Program-made: the position numbers and the translations under genes
Notes under the pieces: model-generated
Seen by the model: only the letters and a program-made list of their open reading frames with translations
Databases searched by the model: none
What the model was told of the DNA's origin: nothing
Part shown: piece by piece, positions 8,882 through 16,765 of the stretch
Layout of the letters: every line of letters begins with the position of its first letter
How positions within the stretch are numbered: the stretch's first letter is position 1
Source: Paenibacillus camerounensis
GTDB taxonomy: Bacteria > Bacillota > Bacilli > Paenibacillales > Paenibacillaceae
Length of the DNA stretch: 42,325 nucleotides
NCBI RefSeq assembly: GCF_000723885.1
Contig: NZ_CCDG010000080.1
Location: forward strand, 1-42,325
Reading direction: 5' to 3'

Positions 8882-8940
8882 CTGCACTCATCTCTGCTAT
8901 ACTCAACTAGGCTCTAACTAAACTCTACTTCTCTCGGCTA
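8882..8940 (-). promoter_or_regulatory. TRAP-binding triplet array in the trp leader RNA
   Basis: Read as RNA, positions 8940 to 8882 hold NAG triplets in register: UAG, GAG, AAG, GAG, UAG, GAG, UAG, GAG, UAG, GAG, GAG, CAG. Spacers are 2 nt throughout except one of 3 nt. Ten of the twelve fit the (G/U)AG consensus, and eleven consecutive ones match the eleven subunits of TRAP. The mtrB gene for TRAP is at 19137-19385. Known TRAP mechanism: tryptophan-bound TRAP wraps this RNA, blocks the antiterminator and lets the terminator form. The rest of the 336-nt gap between aroH and trpE holds the promoter, a GGTAGTA-TTTG-TACTACC hairpin (8809-8826) and the attenuator. Confidence 0.9.
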
Positions 8941-8945
8941 ACTAC

Positions 8946-8975
8946 ACTATACATGATGACGGTGTTCATTGACAA
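8946..8975 (-). promoter_or_regulatory. Sigma-A promoter of the trp operon
   Basis: TTGTCA at 8975-8970 and TATAGT at 8951-8946 with an 18-nt spacer. It lies 18 nt after the aroH stop. Transcription would start near 8939-8940, right at the first triplets of the TRAP array. Confidence 0.8.
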
Positions 8976-8993
8976 CCCGCTGCGGTAAATTAA

Positions 8994-9365
8994 TTACTTG
9001 CTTTGTGAGAGATCTGGACGAAGCTTCTTCGCTTCATTCAGATAGATGTGACGGATATCCCGCTGGGACTTGTCTGTATTAACCTGTACCATCAGGCGGA
9101 TACACTTCGGCAGCCCGCCCTTTACGGGAATCTCAACAGAGCACATGAGCGGTACCAGCTCCCAGCCTTCGATCTCACGGATAGCCCGTGCCGGAAACGT
9201 AGCATCCAGATCACCCGTAACAGTAATCCAGACACTGCAGATATCCTCGGCAATGACATCATTACGCTCAACAATTTCCCTGAGCAGCACTACGGTCTCA
9301 CGCAAAATTTCAGTTTCCTCATTATTGACTACGGTTGTTGCACCGCGAATCCCCCGGTTTACCAT
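8994..9365 (-). CDS. aroH: Chorismate mutase, AroH type
   Basis: Monofunctional chorismate mutase making prephenate from chorismate for phenylalanine and tyrosine; feeds TyrA downstream. The 123-residue protein is the normal AroH length and starts with the family signature RGIRGATTV, whose first arginine is an active-site residue. MCSVEIPV and CIRLMVQVNTD carry the Cys, Glu and Arg of the B. subtilis active site. ATG at 9365 overlaps the aroB end by 7 nt and has AGGAGGGG upstream. It is the last gene of aroC-aroB-aroH before the trp promoter. Confidence 0.96.
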   Translation of the reverse strand: MVNRGIRGATTVVNNEETEILRETVVLLREIVERNDVIAEDICSVWITVTGDLDATFPARAIREIEGWELVPLMCSVEIPVKGGLPKCIRLMVQVNTDKSQRDIRHIYLNEAKKLRPDLSQSK

Positions 9366-10462
9366 GGGCTCCCCTCCTTCTTAAGCTGTGCGATAACCTC
9401 ACGCACGTCACTCTGCTGCACATCATTAATGATGCTTACTGCCCCGATTGAATCAGGCACGATGAAGGTCATTTTGCCTTCCTTGAACTTCTTGTCATGC
9501 ATCATCGCGTCCATCAGCTCATCCCCGCTGTACTCCGCCGGAAGTCTTACGGGCAGAGAGAGTGCGGACAGCATGGATACGGTATCCTCGTAGATTCCGC
9601 GGTCCCTGCCCAGCTTGGCCGCCAGCAGCGCCGAACCGGCCATACCGACGGCAATCGCTTCTCCATGCAGGAATACGCCGTATCCGCCGACAGCTTCAAT
9701 GGCGTGGCCGATCGTATGACCCAGGTTGAGAATCGCCCGCAGGCCGTTCTCACGCTCATCCGAACCGACCACCCGGGCCTTGATCGCGCATCCGCGTTCC
9801 AGCGCATAACCCAGCGCCCCAGCATCCAGGGCCAGCAGCTCTGAAGCGTGCTCGCGGCACCAGTAAGCAAACTCTTTATCAAGGATAAGGCCGTGCTTCA
9901 CCACTTCAGCTAATCCGGAGGCCACCTCACGGGGCGGCAGCGTACGCAGCGTATCCAAATCATACAGAACCATGGACGGCTGATAAAAAGCACCGATCAT
10001 ATTCTTAGCCAGCGGATGGTTAACAGCCACCTTGCCGCCGACGCTGCTGTCATGGGCAAGTATGGTCGTTGGAATCTGAACAAAGCCGATCCCCCGCATA
10101 TAAGTGGCGGCAACATATCCGGCCAGATCTCCGACAACACCGCCGCCAAGCGCAAGAACAGCAGAGCTGCGGTCCAGTCCGGCCTGAATGGCCGTAGTAA
10201 TTACTTCTTCATATACCGCCAGCGATTTGGATGCTTCACCGGACGGTATTACATGACTAACAACAGTATAGCCCTGTCCGCGCAGGGAGGCTTCGACCAC
10301 ATCCAGATACCGCGGGGCTACCTCGCTGTCACTGACCACCAGCAGCGGGCTGCGTACGGGATACCCGGCTTCCCGGCAACGCGCACCAATAGACTCCAGC
10401 AATCCGCTGCCGATCAGAATCGGATAAGAGCGTTCCCCCAAATCCACAGTAATGCTGCGCAT
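9359..10462 (-). CDS. aroB: 3-Dehydroquinate synthase
   Basis: Second enzyme of the shikimate pathway: cyclises DAHP to 3-dehydroquinate using NAD and a divalent metal. The 367-residue protein shows the NAD loop GGGVVGDLAGY, the metal and substrate residues in EVVKHGLI, and LNLGHTIGHAIE plus HGEAIAVGM with the zinc histidines. It starts 2 nt after the aroC stop (TGATTATG) and overlaps aroH. Normal length for the family. Confidence 0.97.
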   Translation of the reverse strand: MRSITVDLGERSYPILIGSGLLESIGARCREAGYPVRSPLLVVSDSEVAPRYLDVVEASLRGQGYTVVSHVIPSGEASKSLAVYEEVITTAIQAGLDRSSAVLALGGGVVGDLAGYVAATYMRGIGFVQIPTTILAHDSSVGGKVAVNHPLAKNMIGAFYQPSMVLYDLDTLRTLPPREVASGLAEVVKHGLILDKEFAYWCREHASELLALDAGALGYALERGCAIKARVVGSDERENGLRAILNLGHTIGHAIEAVGGYGVFLHGEAIAVGMAGSALLAAKLGRDRGIYEDTVSMLSALSLPVRLPAEYSGDELMDAMMHDKKFKEGKMTFIVPDSIGAVSIINDVQQSDVREVIAQLKKEGSPW

Positions 10463-10464
10463 AA

Positions 10465-11634
10465 TCAGTAGCTCTCCAGCTGCGCCAGGTAGCTGTTGTA
10501 GTTGGCTCTGATTTCTTCAATAGAGTCCCCGCCGAATTTATCAAGGAATGCTTTGGCAAGCTCCCAGGCTACAACGTTCTCCAGTACAACGCAGGCTGCA
10601 GGAACCGCACAGGCATCCGAACGCTCCACCTGCGCCGTGAACGGCTCCTTGGTGTCAATGTCAACGCTTTGCAGCGGCTTGTATAATGTCGGAATCGGCT
10701 TCATAACGCCGCGGACAACAACCGGCATTCCATTGGTCATCCCGCCTTCAAATCCGCCCAGCCGGTTGCTGGCCCGGTAATATCCGCGTGACGGATCGTA
10801 CATGATTTCATCATGCACCTGCGAGCCGCGAAGAACACCCGCTTCAAACCCGATACCGATCTCCACACCCTTGAACGCGTTAATCGACATAACCGCTCCG
10901 GCAATTGCCGCATCCAGCTTGCGGTCATATTGTACATAGCTGCCGAGACCGATAGGCAGGCCTTCCACGACGCATTCCACAATACCGCCGATGGAGTCGC
11001 CTTCCTCCTTGATCTTGTCTATGTATGCCTCCATCTTAAGCTCCGTCTCTTTATCAACGACTCTGACGGATGATTCTTCCGTCTTCACAATCAGTTCATC
11101 GATAGGGAGATTGTTCGCAGGCGCTTCGATCTCGCCGATCCGGATGACCTGTCCGGCAATCTTCACACCGAACTCAGCCAGCAGCTGGCGGGCAACAGCC
11201 CCAACTGCAACTCTTGCAGCTGTCTCGCGGGCGCTGGAGCGCTCCAGAACGTTACGCAGATCCGTATGGTTGTACTTGAGCCCGCCGTTAAGGTCGGCAT
11301 GTCCGGGACGCGGGCGGTTTACGCGCCGCTTCTCTTCATCACTGCCCGGAATCGGCTCGATATTCATAATATTCTTCCAGTGTGTCCAGTCTTTGTTCTC
11401 GACTATAAGGGCTACGGGAGCACCTGTTGTATACCCGTGGCGTACTCCGCCGGCGATCTGTGCCGTATCCTTCTCGATCTGCATGCGGCGTCCGCGGCCG
11501 TAGCCCTTCTGTCTGCGGTGCAGCTGAAAATTAAGCTCTTCAAAATTAAGTGTCAGATTGCTGGGCAATCCCTCGATAATGGCTGTAAGCTGGGGGCCGT
11601 GCGTTTCCCCCGCTGTTAAGTAGCGTAAACTCAT
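10465..11634 (-). CDS. aroC: Chorismate synthase
   Basis: Last common aromatic step: EPSP to chorismate, needing reduced flavin. The 389-residue protein begins MSLRYLTAGETHGPQL, the family N-terminal signature, and contains RPRPGHADLNGGLKY and the SSARETAARVA flavin/phosphate region. I start at the ATG at 11634 (AAAGGGGA upstream), not the in-frame ATG 18 nt earlier, which lies within the ribosome binding region. This is the B. subtilis aroF position. First gene of the aroC-B-H unit, with its own strong promoter at 11696-11724. Confidence 0.96.
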   Translation of the reverse strand: MSLRYLTAGETHGPQLTAIIEGLPSNLTLNFEELNFQLHRRQKGYGRGRRMQIEKDTAQIAGGVRHGYTTGAPVALIVENKDWTHWKNIMNIEPIPGSDEEKRRVNRPRPGHADLNGGLKYNHTDLRNVLERSSARETAARVAVGAVARQLLAEFGVKIAGQVIRIGEIEAPANNLPIDELIVKTEESSVRVVDKETELKMEAYIDKIKEEGDSIGGIVECVVEGLPIGLGSYVQYDRKLDAAIAGAVMSINAFKGVEIGIGFEAGVLRGSQVHDEIMYDPSRGYYRASNRLGGFEGGMTNGMPVVVRGVMKPIPTLYKPLQSVDIDTKEPFTAQVERSDACAVPAACVVLENVVAWELAKAFLDKFGGDSIEEIRANYNSYLAQLESY

Positions 11635-11695
11635 GCTGCGTTCCCCTTTCACACTTTTAAACTGTAAACCGCTAAATTATAAAAACTCTTGACTC

Positions 11696-11724
11696 ATTAT
11701 AGTATAGCCTACACGCTTTGACAA
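11696..11724 (-). promoter_or_regulatory. Sigma-A promoter of aroC-aroB-aroH
   Basis: TTGTCA (11724-11719), 17-nt spacer, TATAAT (11701-11696), about 60 nt before the aroC ATG. One mismatch from consensus, so a strong promoter is likely. It follows the terminator of the upstream small gene, which makes aroC the head of a new transcript. Confidence 0.85.
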
Positions 11725-11767
11725 GAAAGGATAAAGGCCAAACCACAGGTGGCCTCCCATACAAGAA

Positions 11768-11804
11768 CAGCGCCGCCCTACTCTTTCGAGCTTAGGCGGC
11801 GCTG
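11768..11804 (-). terminator. Long GC-rich hairpin downstream of the cheR unit
   Basis: Perfect 10-bp stem CAGCGCCGCC / GGCGGCGCTG with a 17-nt loop, 31 nt after the small gene that follows cheR. The following tract is poor in T (TTCTTGT), so termination may be partial or factor-aided. Confidence 0.6.
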
Positions 11805-11834
11805 CCTGCGCGTCACAGTTCAGAGCCTGCTAAT

Positions 11835-11996
11835 CTAGCTTCCGATTCTCTGCTGCGCCTGTGAAACGTTCTGCTTGCCTTCCTCCTGCCTAAGCAGGCT
11901 CTGCAGCTGAAGCTCCTCGAGACCAAGAATTTGCCCGCACTCGCGGACGGTCAGAAACCCGCGTCTGTACGCGGCAATGACCTTGCTTTTGTCCAT
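11835..11996 (-). CDS. Small conserved-looking protein between cheR and aroC
   Basis: I do not recognise a named family. The preferred reading is MDKSKVIAAYRRGFLTVRECGQILG..., 53 aa, with a helix-turn-helix-like stretch in its first 25 residues (AAYRRGFLTVRECGQILGLE) and a polar, Gln-rich tail. An AAAGG lies about 13 nt upstream. In-frame ATGs at 12023, 12041 and 12104 would lengthen it; the one at 12023 has GGAAAG upstream and is a real alternative. The gene immediately follows cheR and precedes the terminator at 11768-11804, so it is probably co-transcribed with ndk-cheR. It could be a small sequence-specific binder, but that is only inference. Confidence 0.5.
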   Translation of the reverse strand: MDKSKVIAAYRRGFLTVRECGQILGLEELQLQSLLRQEEGKQNVSQAQQRIGS

Positions 11997-12104
11997 CTGG
12001 ATTAACGACCTTTCGCATAGCATACGGTATCTACTTTCCATTATCACTGAAAAGCGGGTAATGTATACCTTGCTCCGGGAAGAATGCTCAGACCGTGCAT
12101 ACAA

Positions 12105-12905
12105 CTATTTTTTACGGTAAAAGAAGGTCTCCGTTGATTCAAAGCCGAATTGTGCCGGTGTAAAAATCTGCTCCGTGCTGCCTACGAACAAATATCCTCC
12201 AGGACGCAGGCTTGCCGAAAATTTGTGATACAGCTTGTTCTTCGCTTCTTCTGTGAAATAGATCATCACATTTCGGCAGATGATCAGATCAAAGCCGTCA
12301 TCGAATTTGTCCAGCAGCAGGTTCTGCTTGCGGAATTCAATATTTTTTTTGAGTGTTTCACTCACCTTGAATACCGGACCTTCCGGTGAAAAATAGCGGT
12401 TTGCCACATCCTTCGGCACATCCTTAAGCGAACGCTCCAGATAGAGCCCCTGCTTCGCTTTGGCCAGCGCCCCGTCATCAATATCTGTAGCGAGAATGCC
12501 GGTCTGGGCCAGCAGATTCTTGTCTGATAGAATCATGGCGAGCGTGTACGGCTCTTCTCCTGTAGAACAGGCTGCACTCCACAGCTTCATCCGGCGGCCG
12601 GATTGCTGCAGTTCAGGTAAAATAACGTCCCGCAGCACTTCCCAGCGGTTCGGATTGCGCCAGAACTCAGACACGTTAATCGTCATCCGGTCCAAAAATT
12701 CATAGAATAAGGCCTTGTCCTTCATCATTGCAGCAAAAAAGTCCGTGAACGAATGATACCCGTTCTTCATCCGCAGTGTTGTCAGACGGCGCTTCATCTG
12801 TGCTTCCTTATATTGGGCAAGGTCGATTCCTGTGCTCTGCTTAATGTTTTGAATGAACCCGCTGTAATCCGGGTCCGGTGCTGTAATTTCTTCACGATCA
12901 GCCAT
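12105..12905 (-). CDS. cheR: Chemotaxis protein methyltransferase CheR
   Basis: Methylates glutamates of chemoreceptors with S-adenosylmethionine, setting adaptation level. The 266-residue protein has the N-terminal helical CheR_N domain (about 10-65) with the basic KRRLTTLR helix, the FWRNPNRW motif, SAM-binding SAACSTGEEPYTLAM and ATDIDDGALAKA, and the substrate-side CRNVMIYF. ATG follows GGAGGCAGGGGA. It lies 27 nt after ndk, the same ndk-cheR-aro order as B. subtilis. Length is standard and no tetratricopeptide extension is present. Confidence 0.95.
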   Translation of the reverse strand: MADREEITAPDPDYSGFIQNIKQSTGIDLAQYKEAQMKRRLTTLRMKNGYHSFTDFFAAMMKDKALFYEFLDRMTINVSEFWRNPNRWEVLRDVILPELQQSGRRMKLWSAACSTGEEPYTLAMILSDKNLLAQTGILATDIDDGALAKAKQGLYLERSLKDVPKDVANRYFSPEGPVFKVSETLKKNIEFRKQNLLLDKFDDGFDLIICRNVMIYFTEEAKNKLYHKFSASLRPGGYLFVGSTEQIFTPAQFGFESTETFFYRKK

Positions 12906-12932
12906 TAATAATCCCCTGCCTCCTGCCCGGAT

Positions 12933-13376
12933 CTACATCCAGACCGCGATGTCTTTATTGTAGTCATTCAGTTCATCGGGAGCAAAGAAGTTGGCGATTT
13001 CCCGCTCTGCACTTTCCGGAGAATCCGAACCGTGAATCAGGTTAAGCGGAGTATGGCTGGCAAAGTCACCGCGGATTGTCCCCGGCAGCGCTTCCCCCAC
13101 CTTGGTTTTGCCGATCAGCAGGCGGGACAGGGCAATTACATCATCGCCTTCCCAGACCATCGCAAATACCGGACCCGAAGTGATGAAGCCTACCAGCTCC
13201 GCAAAAAAGTCCTTGCCTTCGTGCTCTGCATAATGCTTCTTGGCTTGCTCTTCTGTAACTGTAATCAGCTTAGCAGCAGCCAGCTTGAAGCCCTTGTCCT
13301 CCAGACGGGCGACAATACGTCCGATTAATCCGCGCTGTACACCATCCGGTTTGATCATCAGGTACGTCTTTTCCAT
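12933..13376 (-). CDS. ndk: Nucleoside diphosphate kinase
   Basis: Balances nucleoside triphosphate pools by ping-pong phosphotransfer through a histidine. The 147-residue protein begins MEKTYLMIKPDGVQRG, has the nucleotide-site RGDF and the active-site motif NLIHGSDS near residue 115. I start at the ATG at 13376 (GGAGAG upstream) and not 5 codons earlier, where the ribosome binding site itself would be coding. Upstream is a promoter-like region overlapped by a 19-nt perfect palindrome (13405-13423). Confidence 0.97.
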   Translation of the reverse strand: MEKTYLMIKPDGVQRGLIGRIVARLEDKGFKLAAAKLITVTEEQAKKHYAEHEGKDFFAELVGFITSGPVFAMVWEGDDVIALSRLLIGKTKVGEALPGTIRGDFASHTPLNLIHGSDSPESAEREIANFFAPDELNDYNKDIAVWM

Positions 13377-13404
13377 AGAGCCACTCTCCATTTTCGCATA
13401 TTAT

Positions 13405-13439
13405 TTTCTGATATTATCAGAAAGCTTGCCATCTGTGAA
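13405..13439 (-). promoter_or_regulatory. Candidate ndk-cheR promoter overlapped by a palindrome
   Basis: In the minus sense TTCACA (13439-13434) is followed after 17 nt by TAATAT (13416-13411), preceded by TG, an extended -10 arrangement. The -10 sits inside the perfect palindrome TTTCTGATAATATCAGAAA (13423-13405), which could be an operator. There is no T tract after it, so it is not a terminator. The same 12-nt core TGATAATATCAG occurs before cmk at 30642-30653. Confidence 0.5.
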
Positions 13440-13465
13440 CGCTTATTATTCCCGCTAGCTGGAGT

Positions 13466-14434
13466 CTAGTAAGCCCGTCCGGTCACAAAATAGGCAATAT
13501 CGCGCAAATTACGTCTGGTTTTACTGCTTGGAAGCTGCTCCAGTGCGGCCAGCGCCTTGTCGATGTAGCGGGAGGCCAGCTCCTCTGCCCTGGATATGCC
13601 GTCGCCGGAAAGAATCAAATCGACGGCACGGCCGACTCCGGCCTGTCCGCTGCGGATCAGCGCAAGCTCCTCCAGCAGCGGTGAGCGCAAGCGGCTGTCC
13701 TCCAGGCTGTAAATAACCGGCAGTGTGATATTCCCCTGCCTCATATCACTGCCCGGAGGCTTGCCGATCTGCTTCTCTGTGCCTGACAGATCCAGCAGGT
13801 CATCACGGATCTGAAAGGCCATCCCGACATTGTATCCGTAATTGTACAGCAGGCGGGCTGTTTCAGGCTCGCTGTCGGCTGCCAGTGCCCCAAGCTCACA
13901 GCTGATTGCTATCAGCAGCGCGGTTTTGCGGCGGATGCGGCGCAGGTAATGCCGTACGCTCTGCCCGCTGTTGAAGAAATCGCGGATCTGCTCCATCTCC
14001 CCGACCGACATCTCCACCATTGCTTTGGACAGGATATGATGAATACGCGGATTCTTGAGCTCTGAAGCCATAACAAGTGCCTTCGCATAAATATAATCAC
14101 CGGTGTACATAGCGATTTTGTTGCCCCACTTGGCCTTCACTGTGAGTTCTCCGCGCCGCAGCTCAGCATCGTCAATCACGTCATCGTGCACCAGCGAAGC
14201 GCTATGTATAAGCTCAAGCGGAATAGCAACCCGCTTCAGCTTCTCCAGATCATATTTTCCGAATTTGCCGCCCATTAGCACAAACACCGGACGCAGCCGT
14301 TTGCCGCCGGCCTTCAGCAGATGAAGCGATGTTTCCGTAAGGAGCTCATCGTCGCCCTGCACACTGCGGTACAGATCCTTTTCAATCTGATCCATGTCCT
14401 TACTCAGCATTCCAAATATTTGCATTCGCTTCAT
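13466..14434 (-). CDS. hepT: Heptaprenyl diphosphate synthase component II
   Basis: Catalytic subunit that extends farnesyl diphosphate with isopentenyl diphosphate to the C35 chain of menaquinone-7; works with HepS. The 322-residue trans-prenyltransferase has KAGGKRLRP, the first aspartate-rich motif LVHDDVIDDAE and the second FQIRDDLLDLSG. The ATG at 14434 overlaps the mqnA stop (ATGA); the ribosome binding site is weak, consistent with coupling. Another ATG lies three codons downstream. In B. subtilis hepT directly follows menG; here three menaquinone genes are inserted between them. Confidence 0.94.
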   Translation of the reverse strand: MKRMQIFGMLSKDMDQIEKDLYRSVQGDDELLTETSLHLLKAGGKRLRPVFVLMGGKFGKYDLEKLKRVAIPLELIHSASLVHDDVIDDAELRRGELTVKAKWGNKIAMYTGDYIYAKALVMASELKNPRIHHILSKAMVEMSVGEMEQIRDFFNSGQSVRHYLRRIRRKTALLIAISCELGALAADSEPETARLLYNYGYNVGMAFQIRDDLLDLSGTEKQIGKPPGSDMRQGNITLPVIYSLEDSRLRSPLLEELALIRSGQAGVGRAVDLILSGDGISRAEELASRYIDKALAALEQLPSSKTRRNLRDIAYFVTGRAY

Positions 14435-15291
14435 TCGTTCACCCGTGTCAGCAGATTGCGGTCCCATAGCTCCATTGTGACTGCCTGCGGCAGCAGGCCC
14501 ATCTCATAGGCATAGCGGAAATAGAGATTCAGACCTTCCTGCTGCCTTTCTCCAAAGTCATAACATAGATTACTGAAATAGCCGTCCCAGTATTCCGCTG
14601 TGCCGCCGACCCGCGAGCAGGCTTCACGGATGATCGGCCCAAGATTGTTAACTCCCAGCTGCTTGCTCTCCACAAGAGCCGCTGCAATCTCTGCCACCGC
14701 CTCCGGCTTGTCTCTTGCAGCCTCACGGTTGACCGCCCAGACGGCAAAGGTCATGCTGTGTCCGGTCCAGTCCTTCCATACCTGCCCCAGATCAGTGACC
14801 AGATAGCCCTGATCCTGCCAGGCGGCCTTGATGGCATGGTCGCCGATCAGCAGACAGGCATCCGCCTGGTCCATCATACTGTCCAGATCCGGATCAGCCG
14901 TGACATACTCAGGACTGCCGCCGATTGCCTTCTCCATCAGAATTTTGAGCAGATTAACCGAAGTCGCCGAAGTGTTGGTTACCGCAATCCGTCCGTTACC
15001 TATCTGCTCAGCCGGCACTCTCGAGAAGAGCAGAATCGACTTCACCGGACCGTCTGCACTTACAGACAGGTCAGGCAGCAGCAGCAGACGGCCGCTCGCC
15101 TCCGCATAAGCAAAGGAGGACAGAGCACCAACATGAATCGTACCGCCGGACATCCCCTGATTAAGAATGGCAGGCACTTCACTCACCATCTCTGCAGGAT
15201 GCTTCAGGGCAGAGGGGTTAAAATTGTGAAATACCGGCCATGAGTTGGTATAACTGATTTTTCCGATTACGGTACACCGGCGGTCTTTCAT
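14431..15291 (-). CDS. mqnA: Chorismate dehydratase (futalosine pathway)
   Basis: Dehydrates chorismate to 3-enolpyruvylbenzoate, the entry step of the futalosine route to menaquinone. The 286-residue protein has the family opening IGKISYTNSWPVFHNF and the later segments HVGALSSFAYA, VTNTSATSVNLLK and LLIGDHAIKA of the periplasmic-binding-protein-like fold. The ATG at 15291 overlaps the ubiX stop (ATGA) and follows GGAAGAGGA. Presence of mqnA says this organism makes menaquinone by futalosine and not by the MenFDHCEB route. The other mqn genes are not in the window. Confidence 0.9.
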   Translation of the reverse strand: MKDRRCTVIGKISYTNSWPVFHNFNPSALKHPAEMVSEVPAILNQGMSGGTIHVGALSSFAYAEASGRLLLLPDLSVSADGPVKSILLFSRVPAEQIGNGRIAVTNTSATSVNLLKILMEKAIGGSPEYVTADPDLDSMMDQADACLLIGDHAIKAAWQDQGYLVTDLGQVWKDWTGHSMTFAVWAVNREAARDKPEAVAEIAAALVESKQLGVNNLGPIIREACSRVGGTAEYWDGYFSNLCYDFGERQQEGLNLYFRYAYEMGLLPQAVTMELWDRNLLTRVNE

Positions 15292-15896
15292 TCCTCTTCC
15301 CCCCATCTGCGGAATAGACTGTGTTCAATGCCAAGGCTGTCAAGCACCTTACCGACCATGAAGTCCACCAGATCATCCATGCTGCGCGGACCGAAATAAA
15401 AGGCCGGCATCGCCGGAATCAGCTTCACTCCAAGGCGTGACAGCTTCAGCATGTTCTCCAGATGGATCGCATGCAGCGGGGTCTCGCGGGGCACCAGCAC
15501 AAGCGGCCGCCCTTCCTTCAGCATCACATCAGCAGCCCGTGTCATCAGATTATCCGAGCCTCCATGCGCTACCGCGGACAGTGTGCCCATGGAGCAAGGC
15601 ATAATAATCATTCCCTCCGTCCGGAAGGAGCCGCTGGCTATGGAGGCCCCGATATCAGCAACCGGGTGATAATGCAGAGAACCGGGATAGCCGCTGAACT
15701 GTCCGTTCAGAAAGCCCTCCCGGTCAGAGGCCGCAAATCCCAATTCTTCCTTAAAGACCCGCCAGCCCGCATTGCTGACTACAAGATGAACGGTGTATCC
15801 CATAGACAATAGGGTTTCTGTCAGGCGGATACCGTATATCCCGCCGCTTGCCCCGGTAATGCCAACAACGAAATGTTTCGGTTTCAGTCCGGTCAT
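15288..15896 (-). CDS. ubiX: UbiX-type flavin prenyltransferase
   Basis: Makes prenylated FMN, the cofactor of UbiD-type decarboxylases; in futalosine menaquinone synthesis it supports decarboxylation of the 1,4-dihydroxy-6-naphthoate product (role also called MqnM). The 202-residue protein has the flavin motif VGITGASGGIYGIRL at the N terminus and PCSMGTLSAVAHG in the middle. It overlaps ubiA and mqnA by ATGA junctions, so the three are translationally linked. The matching UbiD gene is not here. Other UbiX-like proteins act in phenolic acid decarboxylation, but the context favours menaquinone. Confidence 0.92.
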   Translation of the reverse strand: MTGLKPKHFVVGITGASGGIYGIRLTETLLSMGYTVHLVVSNAGWRVFKEELGFAASDREGFLNGQFSGYPGSLHYHPVADIGASIASGSFRTEGMIIMPCSMGTLSAVAHGGSDNLMTRAADVMLKEGRPLVLVPRETPLHAIHLENMLKLSRLGVKLIPAMPAFYFGPRSMDDLVDFMVGKVLDSLGIEHSLFRRWGEEE

Positions 15897-16765
15897 CTGA
15901 ACTGCACCACCAGGTCAATCAGGGTAAAAGAAAACACAACGATGCTGAGCACACCGTTCATTGTGAAGAAGGCTGTCTGAAGACGGCTCAAATCACTTGG
16001 AGAAACGATATGATGCTCATAAAACAGAATAATATAGGCAATAACCATTCCCGCCACATACCACCAGCTGAGATCAGTCATAAAGAGCAGTGAAACGAAC
16101 CCGATGCCTGTTAAAATATGAAGCCCTTTGGCAATATCCAGCGCACGGGCAACTCCAAAGCGCACCGGGATCGAATAAAGCCCCTCCTGCTTGTCAAACT
16201 CGACATCCTGGCAGGAATAGATAATATCAAATCCTGCGGTCCAGAACACGATTGTGAAATAAAAGATCATCGCGGTCCAGTCCACGTTTCCCGTAACCGC
16301 TACCCAGCCGCCCAGCGGGGCAAGCGCGATGGTAAGCCCGAGAATCAGATGGCAGGTCCAGGTGAAGCGCTTGGTGAAGGAATAGAACACAAGCAGAAAA
16401 ACAGCAACCGGCAGCAGTTTGGCCGACAGGGGATTCAGCTTAAAGGCAGCCCAGAATAATAAGAAGAAGGAAATAGCAATAAAGACCGATACTTCTCCGA
16501 CCTTCAGCAGGCCGGCAGGAATAGCTCTCCCGGATGTCCGCGGATTCTTCGCATCACTGATCCGGTCAATCAGCCGGTTCAGCCCCATGGCCGCGCTCCG
16601 GGCGCCGAACATGGCGACAACAATCCAGCCGATCTTCGGCCAGGACGGCAGCTCGCCGAACATGACGACCGATCCGAGCAAGGCGCCCATAAAAGCGAAC
16701 GGTAAAGCAAAAACAGTGTGTTCAAACTTGATCATTTGCAGAAAAACGCCAACTTTTTTAAACAT
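15893..16765 (-). CDS. ubiA: UbiA-family polyprenyltransferase (MqnP-like)
   Basis: Integral membrane prenyltransferase expected to attach the heptaprenyl chain to the naphthoate ring. The 290-residue protein has about eight hydrophobic segments. It keeps both aspartate-rich motifs: NRLIDRISDAKNPRTSGR near residue 70 and IYSCQDVEFDKQEGLYS near residue 185. ATG at 16765 lies inside the 3' end of menG (8-nt overlap) with AAGGAG upstream; longer readings would move into menG. Flanked by menG and ubiX, so the futalosine-branch role is a strong inference from context. Confidence 0.9.
   Translation of the reverse strand: MFKKVGVFLQMIKFEHTVFALPFAFMGALLGSVVMFGELPSWPKIGWIVVAMFGARSAAMGLNRLIDRISDAKNPRTSGRAIPAGLLKVGEVSVFIAISFFLLFWAAFKLNPLSAKLLPVAVFLLVFYSFTKRFTWTCHLILGLTIALAPLGGWVAVTGNVDWTAMIFYFTIVFWTAGFDIIYSCQDVEFDKQEGLYSIPVRFGVARALDIAKGLHILTGIGFVSLLFMTDLSWWYVAGMVIAYIILFYEHHIVSPSDLSRLQTAFFTMNGVLSIVVFSFTLIDLVVQFR

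Noticed and set aside
8712..8906. Possible leader peptide in the trp leader (64 codons)
   Set aside because: It has no tryptophan codons, begins inside the triplet array without a ribosome binding site, and runs into the terminator, so ribosome-mediated attenuation is not supported.
13405..13423. Palindrome before ndk read as a hepT terminator
   Set aside because: The stem is AT-rich and not followed by a T tract; a promoter or operator fits better.
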